DNA of 54,153 bases from Scenedesmus sp. ARA3. Taxonomy: Eukaryota; Chlorophyta; Chlorophyceae; Sphaeropleales; Scenedesmaceae. A model generated the notes under the pieces. That model was not told the origin of the DNA. It did no database searches and saw nothing but the letters and a program-made list of their open reading frames with translations. Positions 21,591-33,800 of this stretch are shown here, one piece after another. A program made the translations under genes and the position numbers. Location of the stretch: positions 1 to 54,153 of the forward strand of contig RWJK01000199.1 in assembly GCA_004335835.1 (NCBI GenBank), given 5' to 3'. Position 1 is the first letter of the stretch. Each line of letters begins with the position of its first letter.

Positions 21591-24500
21591 ATGACGGATA
21601 GACTGAGCTGCTATGCTGCTGCGTGTCTGCAGGTTGTGTGTATGCTCTTCACACTCGCCGCCCTGGTAGTGCTGCCGGCTTGCGCAGCAAGCCCTGCCAC
21701 AGGAACTGGTGCACTGGCAGCAGTGCCCCAGCTGGCGAATGAATCTCCCTATGCTGCAGCAGCAGCAGCAGCAGGAGCAGCAGCAATACGCGCCAGGCAT
21801 GGTGCCAAGACGCGCAAGCCAGCCTCCATACTGGGCAGCACACCCAAGCCACCACGCAGAGGTGCAGCAGCTCCCATGCAAACCAGCGCATGTGTTCGTA
21901 TTCCCAACACGGCCAACTCCACTGAGGTCTGCAACATGGCCAATGCTACACTACCTGGATGCATGTACTCATGCTGGACCAGGGACTACAGCAAAGAGAG
22001 GTGTGCCTGCTGCTGGAAGGGCCAGCAGCTGGTGGGCAACAGCAACTGTGAGGCCTGCCCTGTGGGCACCTACGCAGGCAACGGGTGGAATGTGTGCCGG
22101 CAGTGCCGCACTGGCTACTCCACGTACTCAAACGGCAGCACCGCCTGCAATGGTGAGCTGTGAATTGAATGCTGTCAGTGTCAGCATGCTGCTGGGTCCT
22201 GTCACACAGCTATCCATGCTGCAAACTTGTGACTCAAGATGCTGCAAACTTGTGACTCAAGGATCGAGGTTATTTGTTGCATTGCTTGCACAAGCCCGGC
22301 AATGCAGCCCCTTGAGGAGGGCAGCAGCAGCAACCGCAGCAGCAGCAGCAGCAGCAGCAGCACCAGGAGCAGCCCCAGCAGCAGCGGAAACAGGAGCAGC
22401 AGTGGAAACAAGAGCAGCAGCAGAAACTTGAGCAGCAGCAGCTTCAATCAAGCATGATGCAGCTGCAGCACTATCAGCAATGTTTGAGCATTGACTGCAC
22501 AACATGCAGCAACACACCAGCAGCAGTGCACCGGCAGATGCGGGACTGTCAGCAAAGACATGAGGCGCAGCATAGATAACTGCAGTTGCTGCAGCACCAG
22601 CCGATCATCGACAGCAGCACCAATCAAATTGTTTTACACATGCATTGACTTCCACAACTGTGCTGGTTGCTGCTGCTGCAGTGTGCAGCGCAGGCTATGG
22701 CGTGCCATCCTCTGCTTTCTCTCAGCCAGTGTGGAGGTGCATCAAGTGAGTGGCTTGCAAAGCAGCAGAAGGCTGCTGCTGGATGGCTGGCAGCCTGAGT
22801 GACAGTTGCTAACCGCTGCGTTGCTGCTGTGCACTCTGCTATATGGTGCAGCACGGAGCAACAGCAGTTCTGACGGCACCCCAGCAGACAGCCTAGCAGG
22901 CGGGGGACCCCACGACACAATCAACCCATGCACACATGGCACTCTGCTGAGCCGGATAGCCGAGACAGCGTTGAACATTGTGCGTCTGATTCTGCCAAGA
23001 TTGACGTGCATGCTGTAACGCCCTTTCACGCGTATTGTCTGCAGGTGCCCTGTCGGCACGTACGGTGAAGGCAACACCACCCAGGCCTGCAGCAAGTGTG
23101 ATGACGGCTTCACAACAGCTGCTGCTGGGGCGGCTGCAGCTACAGACTGCATCCCTGCAGGTGCGTGCATGGCGCACCGGCACATGTGTTGTGTACGTGT
23201 AACATTGGGGCACATATGCTCCGGCCTGGCACACTGGCCAGGGAACAGTTGTGTACGGTGTGGCCAGGGCAGAGCATATGTGCAACAGTAGTGCAACAGA
23301 TAGAAGTCCCTCTGTGCTCCATGTGACAGTGGTATGCCTTTCACGTAGAGCAACCCTTCAGGTTGCACGCTGTTCAACTGCGTTTTTCTGTGCGCAGTCT
23401 GCACCAGCCTGCCGTCTCCTTTGCCTGGCGTGCCTGCCTGGCCCTCCCAGTGCAACGGCACCTCCTCCTGCACCGCACAGTGCTCAGGGAACTGGACAGG
23501 CACCGCCACGGTGCTCTGCGGCCCCAACAACGCCTGGCTGCCACCCCTGCAAAACTGCCAACTGCAGCAGCCAGGTGGGTGATATGTGTGCCGTCTCATC
23601 TGCCCAGCACTTGATTGGCAGGGAAGACCTACAGTACCAGCACCACTTTTGACCAGACCTCATGCTGAGCTATGGGTGCTGCCTCAATTTTTACCTCAAC
23701 CACAGCTTGAGAAAGATATAGCATTACCATGTCCCAGTCGTGCTGACCAGACAATGCCCAGTCGTGCTGACCAGACAATGCCCGCTTGCACAGCTTGGCC
23801 AGATTGGTGTGCTTGCTACGCTGCAGGCCCAGAGGACTTGACTGGCGAGCTGTCAGTAACTCCTGCGAGCATCATCGTGAAGTCTGAAGCCCAGATCAAG
23901 TTCACTGTGAAGTTAAATGCCAGCCTGTCAGCTGCAGCTGGTGCTGTGAAGCTGTACACCTGCAGTGCTGCTGGTGACCCGCTGCAGTACCTGTCAGACA
24001 TGCAGCCAACTGCAACTGGTGGCAGCACCTACTCAGCCAGCCTGGCCCTGCAGGGCCCACATCTGGGCAGCCTTAGCAGCAGGCCAGGCGTGCTGCGCTT
24101 CACTGCTGTGGTGGGCGCTGAAAACAGCAGGACAGGCGCAGTAACACGGCTGGAGCTGCTACCAGGTGCGTGTGCAATCAGCGCGGAAGATGTCACCACA
24201 GCCTGTGTATCTGCGGCTGAAGCATTGCTCGCCACAGCTGTTTCTAGCAGGCACAGACCTGAGCAGCACTGCAGCCAAACGCAGGATGGCTGCGACGCCT
24301 CGGGAACCCACCGCCTGTTGCATGTGGGTTGATCTGCGTTGTTCCGGCGTTGTTCCGGCGGACCAGCAACTGTAAGACCTGCTGCTACTGCTGCCTCTGC
24401 TGCTGCTGGTGCTGCTGTTATTACTGCTGCTGCTGCTGCTTCTGCTGTCGTGCAGGCTGTGCTGCTGGTCCTGCTGACTCTCCTCCTGAGGGAGGATGGC

Positions 24501-26434
24501 CCTGGAATGCCACTGCCTGCTCTGCATCAGCTGTTGGCCAGCAGTGCCTCACCTACTGTGACTGGCCTGCCTTCAGCGGCGGCGGCTACTACATCACTTG
24601 CCTGCCTGATGGCAGCTGGAGCGGACCAGGCGGCTTCTGCTTCCCAAGTGAGTTGGATCGATCAGCAGGTATCTGCTTCCCAACTTGGGCAGCAGTTGGC
24701 ATGCATGGTACACAGCAGCAGCCATGATATAATGCAGACCAGAACTCACGGAACTGCGCTGCCTTCACAGCCTGTGTCTGTCTCTGCTGCTGCTGCTGCT
24801 GCTGCTGCTGAGCACATCCACTGGTGTGTTATATTGCATATCTCGGCGTCTGATAGTCATGCTGCTAAGCACAAGATGAAGGTCAACCGTGCCATTTGTC
24901 ACACATCATATGTCATTTGTTCTGCTACTGCCCTGCTGCTGCAGGGTCCTGCAGCGGCAGCCCTGGCCCAGAGTGGACCAACAGCAGCTGCGCCTTCATG
25001 TCCGTGGGCTCACAGTGCACCGCAACATGTCCCAGTGGCCAGCAGGGGATTGGATATGTGGCAAGCTGCACCATTGGAGGCTGGCAGGTGACAGCCAGGG
25101 ACTGCTCGCCAATCATTGAGGTGCCAACCTGCAACTCCCTGCCTACCCCCAGTGCGCCTGCTGGCAGCAAGGGCTGGGCTGCCGACTGTGTCGGGCACCG
25201 TGATGGAGAGACCTGCCAAGCTGCATGTGACGTGTCCAATCTGAAGTACTTTGAGCCTGGCCAAAACGTAGGCTATTCTGTATTGTGCCAAGCCGGTCAG
25301 TGGGTGCTGCAGCCTGGTGGTGTGTGCAAAGGTGAGGGCGCGTGGATTTGAAGTCTAAACATGGCAAGACTGCTGACATTGCGACGCTGCTGCACAGTGC
25401 TGTGTTTGCTATGTCAGTGCCTTGCAGCACTGTGTCAAAATGGTTAGTGTCAAGTACTTTAAGTAGCAGTGCTGGCAGCGTCACCCACCGGTGGTACCAT
25501 TGAGCGCGTTACTCCTTTTGGCAATCATGCTCTTCTGGCACTCGTCAGCACTATGCCCAATCAAGACATGACCTTGCCTGTTCTTTTGTGGTGCTGTTAC
25601 CTCCGATGCATGTTCACCAACGTGCTGCTTGCAGCATGTGGCACCAGATTTGCAAGTCAGGGCTCAGGTCCAAGTGAAACCGGCTTCTACAAGTTTGGTG
25701 TGCTCCCTACAAATGACGGGTCATCAGTTTTGGTTGCTGATTATGACAAAGATAGGATTGCAGTGTATTCGGCACGTGACCTCACCTACCAAGGAGAATG
25801 GCTAGGTGTCCAGTCGCCACATGGCCTTGCTGCAGCAGGAAGCGGCAGCGTCTACGTGTCGACCTTGGGCCGCCGCAAGCTCCATGAGGTTTACTCCTCT
25901 GGTCAGGTCAGACAGGACTCGCTTTACCCCGTTTCGGTGAACAGCGGCGATTTTGGCGTGGCGGTGGCCGGCGATGGCAAGGTCGTGGTCACCTACCCCG
26001 ATGTTGGATTAATATGGCGCTTCAATTCCGACGGCACAACAGATTTCTCGTTCCTGAGCGGACCAGTGCCATTTGGCCTTGCAGGAAATATGCAGCCAGG
26101 CGGTGTTGCCATTGATCGCAATGGCCGCCTGGTAGTTGCGGATCACTCCAACGGGCGTGTGCTTTCATTCAATGCGGACGGCGGCTACCATGGGGTGCTC
26201 ATCAGTGGTCTTGCCACTTCATACCCTGCTGGTGTGGCACTTGACGCTTTTGACAATTTCTACGTTGTGGAGAACACTGCACTTGGCAAGCTCAAGAAGT
26301 ATGACAGCAGCGGCACGCTGCTACGCACATACGGTGGCCCCTTGAGCTATCCCAAAGGTGTTGCTGTTGGGGCTGATGGCGTAGTTTGGGTGACGGAGCA
26401 GTTTGGGAGCGTTTGGAAGATCACATGCATGTAA
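21591..26434 (+). CDS. Secreted cysteine-rich multidomain protein with C-terminal NHL-type beta-propeller
   Basis: Eight exons, all GT-AG and in phase: 21591-22152, 22682-22745, 23045-23160, 23398-23574, 23827-24165, 24456-24647, 24945-25331, 25635-26434, giving 878 aa. The N-terminus has a hydrophobic signal peptide or anchor at about 14-32 (VVCMLFTLAALVVLPA). Then follow Cys-rich modules: CPVGTYAGNGWNVCRQC and KCPVGTYGEGNTT are typical of GCC2/ephrin-receptor-like repeats; the following segments with paired Cys, Trp and CxxG patterns (about 300-365, 480-545 and 545-610) resemble sushi/CCP-like folds, though I do not see a canonical match. A module rich in beta-strand and Ser/Thr (about 365-480) lies between. 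The C-terminal 265 aa repeat a pattern of about 40 residues with VLVADYDKDRIAVYS, GVAIDRNGRLVVADHSNGRV and GVAVGADGVVWVTEQFG, characteristic of NHL/SMP30-like six-bladed propellers. Likely extracellular or cell-surface; ligand unknown. Unlike neighbouring genes, its introns lack copies of exon ends. Confidence 0.85.
22216..22261 (+). repeat. 23-bp unit repeated twice in intron 1 of the NHL gene
   Basis: Two perfect adjacent copies starting atgctgcaaacttgtgac (22216-22238 and 22239-22261). Confidence 0.9.
23210..23283. repeat. Imperfect inverted repeat in intron 3 of the NHL gene
   Basis: Arms gcacatatgctc (23210-23221) and gagcatatgtgc (23272-23283) are perfect reverse complements. Inner sequence continues with partial pairing around the tggcc / ggcca segments, giving a potential hairpin of about 74 nt. 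Confidence 0.75.
23733..23780 (+). repeat. 24-bp unit repeated twice in intron 4 of the NHL gene
   Basis: Two perfect adjacent copies starting cccagtcgtgctgaccag (23733-23756 and 23757-23780). Confidence 0.9.
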
Positions 26435-26967
26435 TAGGGCTGTTGCAACATGTTGCTGTACAGCAGCAGTGCAAGCAGTCAAGAACAGCAAGTACAAGCT
26501 TAAGCAGCAGCAGAGGCTGCTGCAGCAGCAGCAACAGCCGCAGCGGCTGTCCATCATGGCCCATCAGCATGAGTTGCTGCAGCTGCCGAAAGACAAGAAA
26601 CCGCATCAGGAGCCACAACAGTGGGAGCAGCCGCACTGCGGCAACAGGTGGGAAGCTCGCCGCGCCATCATCACCAGTAGCAACATGAGGACTCCTCAGT
26701 CAACGGTTGATTGACGTCAGAGTATCAGCGTGGGTTCACATTTCCAGCTGTTCGCAGCGTGCACAACGTATCACCATCGTGGGTGACGGTGCATCATGAT
26801 CCGCCCGATCCACTGGGTGAACCAAAACCACTGGTGCGCAGATGCACCTACAAGACCCAGATGCACACGCATCACTGCAGCTGCCACAGTCGCATGGCTC
26901 TAATATGCATATGCCGACATGCTTGCTCTCTTTCTCTGCGCTGACATGATTGCCATGGCTTGATTGG

Positions 26968-26970
<3 letters not shown>

Positions 26971-27012
<42 letters not shown>
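26971..27012 (+). repeat. (ATG)14 microsatellite
   Basis: Perfect trinucleotide run of 42 bases. In one frame it would read as poly-Asp, but nothing around it supports a gene. Confidence 0.95.
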
Positions 27013-27013
27013 T

Positions 27014-27076
27014 GAGAGGTCAGTTACATGTGGGTCCGAGCATCATCTTAGACGGTACGAGCCACAACAGGGTGGA
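27014..27076 (+). repeat. Dispersed repeat copy 3 (GAGAGGATAG... family)
   Basis: Begins gagaggtcagttacatgtgg, then gtccgagcatcatcttagac, and ends with gagccacaacagg. It shares all blocks, in order, with the reverse complement of 1-64, including the distal gagccacaacagg block, so the element is at least about 63 bp long. Confidence 0.7.
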
Positions 27077-27599
27077 CACATGGTCTGAGGCCAGGAAACA
27101 AGTTAGGGAACGCCATAAAATACGATGCACACTTTTTGTTTGCACACTCTTGCACGCCGCACTTACTCCACTGAAGTGGTACAGTACCAGGTATGGCAAA
27201 TCCCTAGGAGGTCCCAGGCCTGAGATGTTTTGTTTTGTATAGGTGGCACTGGACGATTCTTGCTACCAAGCCACCCAACGTCTAATAGCAACAAACATCA
27301 GGGGTTCGAACAGCAATGGTGGCTTGGGCCCCTTTCAGGCCTGTGAGTACGCATCATCTTGCATTGTGCTTTGCAAGTGTGATACCTGCGACTCTTCACA
27401 AGGTGGCACCTGATGGACAGGGCCAGAAGCCTCACCTGGAAAATCCGCGTGATGGACCCCTGAGGATTGTCTGCCTCTGCAATGAATGCCGCTGCTGTTG
27501 TTTGGCTTTGGATATGCAGTTGTGTCTGCAATATGCAGTAATACATGCCGCATTCTGCTGAATGCACATCATGCACAGGTTGATCATGGCGTTGAAATA

Positions 27600-27604
27600 T
27601 TACA
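27600..27604 (-). terminator. Candidate poly(A) signal TGTAA for the coiled-coil gene
   Basis: Minus-strand TGTAA about 204 nt after the stop codon at 27808-27810, a typical algal 3' UTR length. Confidence 0.55.
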
Positions 27605-27807
27605 ATCCTAGAGCTCAACTGTGCCGAGGACACATTTGAATATTCAAATACAGAATCAGACCGAGTGCTGCATCCGATGCTGCGTCCGCAGGCTGCGCTG
27701 CTGCCGCCGTCGCCAGTGCTGCTGCCAACACCGGAATACACATCGTCGAGCGCAATCCTCGTCAGCCCCTACTGCTGCACCCGCTTCACCGTGCACCCAA
27801 TGCTGCT

Positions 27808-30800
27808 TCAGTGTGCAGCTGCTGCTGCCAGTGCCGCATCAAGTGCTGGCAGCACATCGTCCAATGCAACAACCCTCAGCCGCTCATACAGCTGGCTGGC
27901 TAGCCGCTGGTAGCGCGGCAGCACCTGCAGCAGCAGCAGGAGGACGGGATGGCAGCTGAACAATCATAAGGCCAGAGCGTCGAAGTGAGCTAATGCACAA
28001 GCCACACGCATTTGAGAGCGCGCATTGTTGGTCAGAATATGTCGGCTGACCAAACAGAAGCACTCCGCAATGGTGTGGACCCACGATGCTCGTACAGAGC
28101 GAGTGCACTGCAGATATCAGGGCCAGATTGTGATACCATATGCAGAGGCCCAAATCAAATGCCAATCCAGCCATCCCGCTGCTCACCTCATCGAGGCGTT
28201 GTAGCCGCTGCTTCATGTCTTGATGTGCCACAGCAGCCTGCTGCACACTGCCTGCCCCCATTGCAGCCAGCAGCGCCTGCAGCGCCCTCTCAGCCTCCCT
28301 GCTGCTGCTGCTGCCGTCTGCTGCTGCTGCTGGCGCTGCTGCTGGTGAGGTGACGCCCGACGCTTGCTGCAGCTCTGCAGCAGCTTGGCGCACCTTGGAG
28401 GGAGGCCTGCAGCAGCAGCAGCAAGTTCATATGTGATTCGCCAGCATGCAGACACACAAACAGGGCAAGCAAACACGCCGGCATCAAGCCATGTGCATGC
28501 AAACCCCAAAGTATGCTGCCTTCGCCAGGGATGCTCTTGGTCGGCAGGTTGTCATTAACAATTGCCATGCCTAATTTGTAGCCAACATCAAAGCCGAATG
28601 AACAAGCAACCAGGCATATATGCATCACAGCACACGTCTCACCTGCTGGTCTGCTGCAGTAGGTTGCTGATTGCTGCCATTGCTGCGCCGGGCCCCGCAT
28701 CGCCCGGCAGGCACAGCAGGCTGGCCAGGGCGCGGAAGAAGTTGGTCAACTCGTTGTAGTGCACGTACACCTGCAGCGGGGGTGGACGTATGTGTTAGTT
28801 CAGGCCAAGTTTCGCCTGTCTACTAAAACAGCATGCAGGGTTGCGATGGCAGCACAGCAGGCTGGCCAGGGCAGGGAAGAGGTTTTTCAACTCGTTGTAG
28901 TGCACATACACCTGCAGTGTGGGTGGATTGGCGTGAATTTGAGACAGCATGTCGGTGGCGTAGTGTTGGCATTGGGTTGTGTGATGTCGTCAGAGCATGC
29001 TCTGGCATGTTGACAGCTGGGTGTCAGCAAGTGAGCCCTCACCCCTCTCTTTTCTGAAGGCTGCTGCAGCTGCCGCAGTTGCCACACGCTGCTGCAGCAT
29101 TCCCAATGCACCAACAAACAACACACATGTGTTGAAGCGAGGTTCAGCCAAGCTGTACATGAGATGCAGCATCGGCCCTCACCCTATCCACGGGTGCTGG
29201 AAACCAGCGCGCACGCTGAAGAAGCACAAACAAGGCACCAAAAACAGCACATGCGTGCCGTGCCACCCCCTTGCACCAATCACCCCTCCCCGGCAACACC
29301 CTCACCTTGTTCATGGCTGCCGGCAGCTGCTCCAGCTGCGGCACATCGAACAGGCTCTGCACCTGGCGCAGCAGCTGCTGCAGCAGGCCTTGGGGCTGGC
29401 TGGCCATGAGGCCCTTGGCTGCAGCCAACAGCTCTTCTGCTGCGATGGCCTCCGACTCAACCTGCAGCAGCGAATATAGCAGGCTTCAGTTGAAGTGGCG
29501 TCGTCATGAGGCCCGGCGGCAGCCAGCCGTTTTCACCCGACGTGCTCTCCTAGCTTATGCTGAGGCAGGAAGGAGTAGTAGGAGGGGAATGCAAAGAGCC
29601 AAAATGAGATGAGTGCAGCTGCTGCAGCAGGCCCTGGGGCTGGCTGGCCATGAGGCCCTTGGCTGCTGCTAGCAGCTCTTCTGCTGCGATGGCCTCCGAC
29701 TCAACCTACAGCAGCATAAGAATTACAGCAGCAGCAGTGACGCAGTGTCATCAGTGAAAGCAGAGGGATGTCAGTGCAAGAGAAGCAGCCAGCAAGTGCC
29801 TATACTAGGCAAAGTCAGCAAGAGTGTACAGCTCACACGACGGGAGGCATGCACATCTAACTTCACGGTGCAGTGGTGGCTATCTCAGCAGCTCATACAC
29901 GCGGCTCACCTGCAGCAGCTGACACACTTGCGCCACCACATGTGTGCATTTTGTATGCAGGCTGAGGTGCAGCTGCCACCAGCTGTGACTGCAGCAGCTC
30001 AAACACCAAGCTCACCTGCAGCAGCTGAGACACCTGAGCCACCATCTCATGCGTGACTTGCTGCAGCTGCTGCAGCTGCATCGCCTCCCCAGCAGCACCA
30101 ATGCGTGTTGTCACAGCCGCCATCGCCAGCATGCCTGCTGCTGTAGGGTCGGAGCCAAGGCTGCTGCCGCGCTGCGCGAGCAGCTGCTGCAGCTGCTCTG
30201 CCAGCTGCCGCAGCTGCTCGCCTTGCTGCAGCAGCGCCAGCCAATGCTGCAGCACCTGCAACAGCATCAAGAACAGTGCCACAATATGTTTTGGGCTGCT
30301 TGTGGGGAGTTGGGAGCTGTTGCGTGTGTGTGGCGTTTCAAGGACAGCAATTCTCTTGATGTGACGACGCTGCAGCCGCAAAGAATGCGCAACAACCACA
30401 TGATGCTGCTGCATCCAAGCATTTGACAGCGCCTGACCAAGCACATTGCACAGCAGTTGCAGTGCAATGTCCAGCACCCACCTGAGGCACTGTGCCGGGG
30501 TTTATGCTGCCCTGCTACCGGCTCTCAACTGCTCTGACAGTGCACAATGCACAGCACTTGCAGTACACGGCCCATCACCCACCTGAGGCACAGTGCCGGG
30601 GTTCATGCTGCCCTGCACGCTTGGTGGCACAAACATCAGGCCCTGCCTGAAGCACGCCTCACACACCTGCGCAGCATTACATAATCACAGTCAGCAACAT
30701 GAAAGGGACGCAAGTTTAGAATTCACTTTGTTGCGTTGAAGGCCAGCACAGGTCAGGATTCCAGCCCTGGGAACCCATGGCACATGTACACGGCACAACG

Positions 30801-33800
30801 GTTGAATCAGGTGCACGCAGGCTGAGAAGCTGCTCAGGGCCCACTGCATCCCTTGCCACAAAAGTTCTGCACCAGGCAGACACTGCACAGCCAAAATCTG
30901 CTGACCAGCAAGCCAACCAGCATATGCAACACAACCCTCAGAGTTTGCCTGACGTGCCTGTGCCACGAAGGCTTCCAGCTTGGGTATGGCTGCCAGCACC
31001 GCGGCCATCTTGCGCAAGTTGGGCACCAACCACCACCCATCACAACAAGCATGCAACCGCGCACGCCATGAGGAATTTTACTTACTCACAACTCGCAGGT
31101 GCATCATGCACCAGACAAACTATGTGCAATGAAGAAGCCTTGCGGGACTGCATCAAAGCCGCACCTGTGCCACAAAGGCTTCAAGCTTGGGTATGGCAGC
31201 CAGCACTGCAGCCATCTTGCGCAGGTTGGGCACCAGCAGTGTGGCGTCACGCAGCTCCAGCACCACACACACGTCCTGGCGGCAGCAGCAGCAGCAGCAA
31301 CATAGCAGCAGCAACATGGGTCAGGCAGCAATGCAGGCCAGCAATGTGTCAGCCCCACATGCTGCGGCTGATGATCTCAGGCTGCAGCAGCGCAGTCAGA
31401 TCACTGCAACAAGCGAGCAGCAGCCACCAACAACCTCGACTGTCTCGCTGCCTCACCTGCAGCAGGTCCACCAAAACATCTCTCGGGTACTCCTCCACCA
31501 TCCCAAATTCAAGAGGATGTACCTGAACACTTGGAGCTCCAGATAAGCCATGGGGTCATCCAAAGCCAGCACATCCTGGGCAACACACATCCAAACTGTT
31601 CATCATCGACACTTTGTGCCTCACCTGCAGCAAATCCACCAGCACATCTCTCGGGTACTCCTCGACTATGCCCAGCCCCAGGCGCGCAATGGCCCTGTCC
31701 CGCGCAACAGCAGCAGCAACACCCCTGCTGCCAGCACCACCAGCAGCAGAATGCCTCTCTCCTGGCGGCCAGGCAGAAGGCACGCCATCCTCTGCTGCAA
31801 TGAAGGCAGCCGCAAGAGCCAGCTCCTCCTCGCCTGCCGCTGCTGCGCCGCCTGCCGCTGCGGCTGCTGCGTGGCGCTTGAGGGTGGCGATCTTCCGCTG
31901 CAGCATGTCGATCTCACGCCTCAGCTGCCTGCAGATCCATAAGCAGAGGGTTGCCAAGGTGGCGGGCAAGCTGAGCAAGCAAGCAGACCAGCAGGTAAGG
32001 TGAGGTGATCTTGCGCTGCAGCATGTCAATCTCCGCTTCAGACGTCAGGAAGTATGCGGCCAAGCAAGCACCACACAGGAGGCAGGCAGGCAGGCAGGTA
32101 GACGCCACTGTGCCTGCTGTGTGCTGCGGCTCTGTAGCTCCTGCTGCAGATCTGCCGAGTCCCCTTGCAGCTGCCAGCTGCTGCTTTTGACATGAATCCA
32201 CTACAGCCTCACGCAATGTCAGTTCTAGCCGCACCTGTGCTCCTGCGTGTGGGCCGGCTTTGCAGCTCCTGCTGCAAGTCAGCCAGGCTTGCCTGCAGCC
32301 GCCAAGTACCGCCACCACCACAAAACAACTACAGCCAATGGCATTTTCAAATGCATGCGCACCTGTGCTCTTGCTGTGTGGGCCGCTGCTGCAGCTCCTG
32401 CTGCAAGTCAGCCAGGTCCCCTTGCAGCTGTCGCGCCTGCGCCTCTGACTCAGCAAGCCGCTTTGCTGCTTCACGCAGCGCAGCCGCCGCCTCCGCACGC
32501 ACGCTGCAGGTTGGCAAAGTTGAAACGCGCAGCAGCATCACATGAACAGTTTGAAGATTACCATCGTGTTGGGGTGGTGCTTGCCGAAAGCAGATAGCCG
32601 TTTTGCAGTTTTATGCAATGCAGCCACCTCATGCGCGCACATGCTGCGGGTTGGCATGACAGCAAGCACAGGTGTACACATGTAATTGCCTGGAAATGCA
32701 AACAGCTTCAAATGTGTTTGCTACAGCAAATGTTGTACAGTCTGTATAGCGGGCACCGTGTGTAGACTGCAATCGAGCTGAATGCGTGTTGGCTTTTGAA
32801 ACCATATTAAAATATTTTTGCTTTGTTGCTTGATGGTGTACACACCTGCACAGCTCCCGGGTGAGCTCTGCAGCCTTGCGCTGTGCAGCAACAGCAGCAG
32901 CAGGATCACCAAGGCCTGCTGCCACTGCTGCGCCGCCCTTGAGCCCTGCTGCTGCTGCCGCCACTGCTGCTGCGCGGTCCTTGGTGATCAGCAGGTTCTG
33001 AGCATCCCTGAGCTGCCCTGACAGCACCCGCACCTGCAGCCAGCCAGCCAGCACATGTCGCAAGCAGTAATAGTATTGTGCAAGCAGTACTATGCTATTG
33101 CTCGGTGCGCTGGCGCACCCATTTATGTAACGTCGTGACTGCCCCCGCAGCTGTAGGCACACGGCTTGTGGCGCAGCAATGTCAGTGATCATTGAACAGC
33201 TGCATATAGGAGACCCCGAGTTCAGATCATGTGAGGGATTTGCTGTTGAAGTCCTGCTCCCTCCCGTAGTTGTGCGTGTTCGGCATATGTGTCCCTTCAC
33301 AGTGCCTCTGACCAGCCAGCTGTTGTGGCATCACGCACCACACACTGACTAGCTCGCACCCCCGCCTTAGCAGCTGCCAGCTCCCGCTCAACCGCCTCTC
33401 TTTGGCTCTCATACAGCCCCACCAGCTCAACCGGCCGCAGCTCTAAAAGACAATCACATACGCTTCACGCCCTGTGCCAACCCTCCTCACCTCCGCCTCA
33501 GCTGCTGCTAGCTCCCACTCTCCACTGCCACCGCTACAAACTGACCACCACAGATGCCGCAAAAGCACAGCGCATGAGGCATCCAGGCTGGATGATCCAG
33601 GGCTATTTGTGTCTGATCTTACCTCTGCCTTTGCCGCTGCCAGCTCCCGCTCAACTGCCTCCCTCTGGCTCTCATACAGCCCCACCAACTCAACAGGCCG
33701 CAGCTCAAAATGACCGCCACGTATGCTTCACGCCCTTGGCCAGCCCTCCTCACCTCCGCCTCAGCTGCTGCTAGCTCCCTGTCCACTGCCTCCTCCTACT

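Larger units (their letters stand above)
26435..27807. other. Convergent intergenic region, no recognised gene
   Basis: Lies between the stop codons of two convergent genes and should hold both 3' UTRs. It contains a Gln-rich open stretch right after the stop at 26434 that is not supported as coding, an (ATG)14 run, one dispersed repeat copy and a minus-strand TGTAA. Confidence 0.55.

Noticed and set aside
26964..27242. Plus-strand frame with poly-Asp from the (ATG)14 run
   Set aside because: Created by a microsatellite. The continuation has no recognisable feature and overlaps a dispersed repeat.
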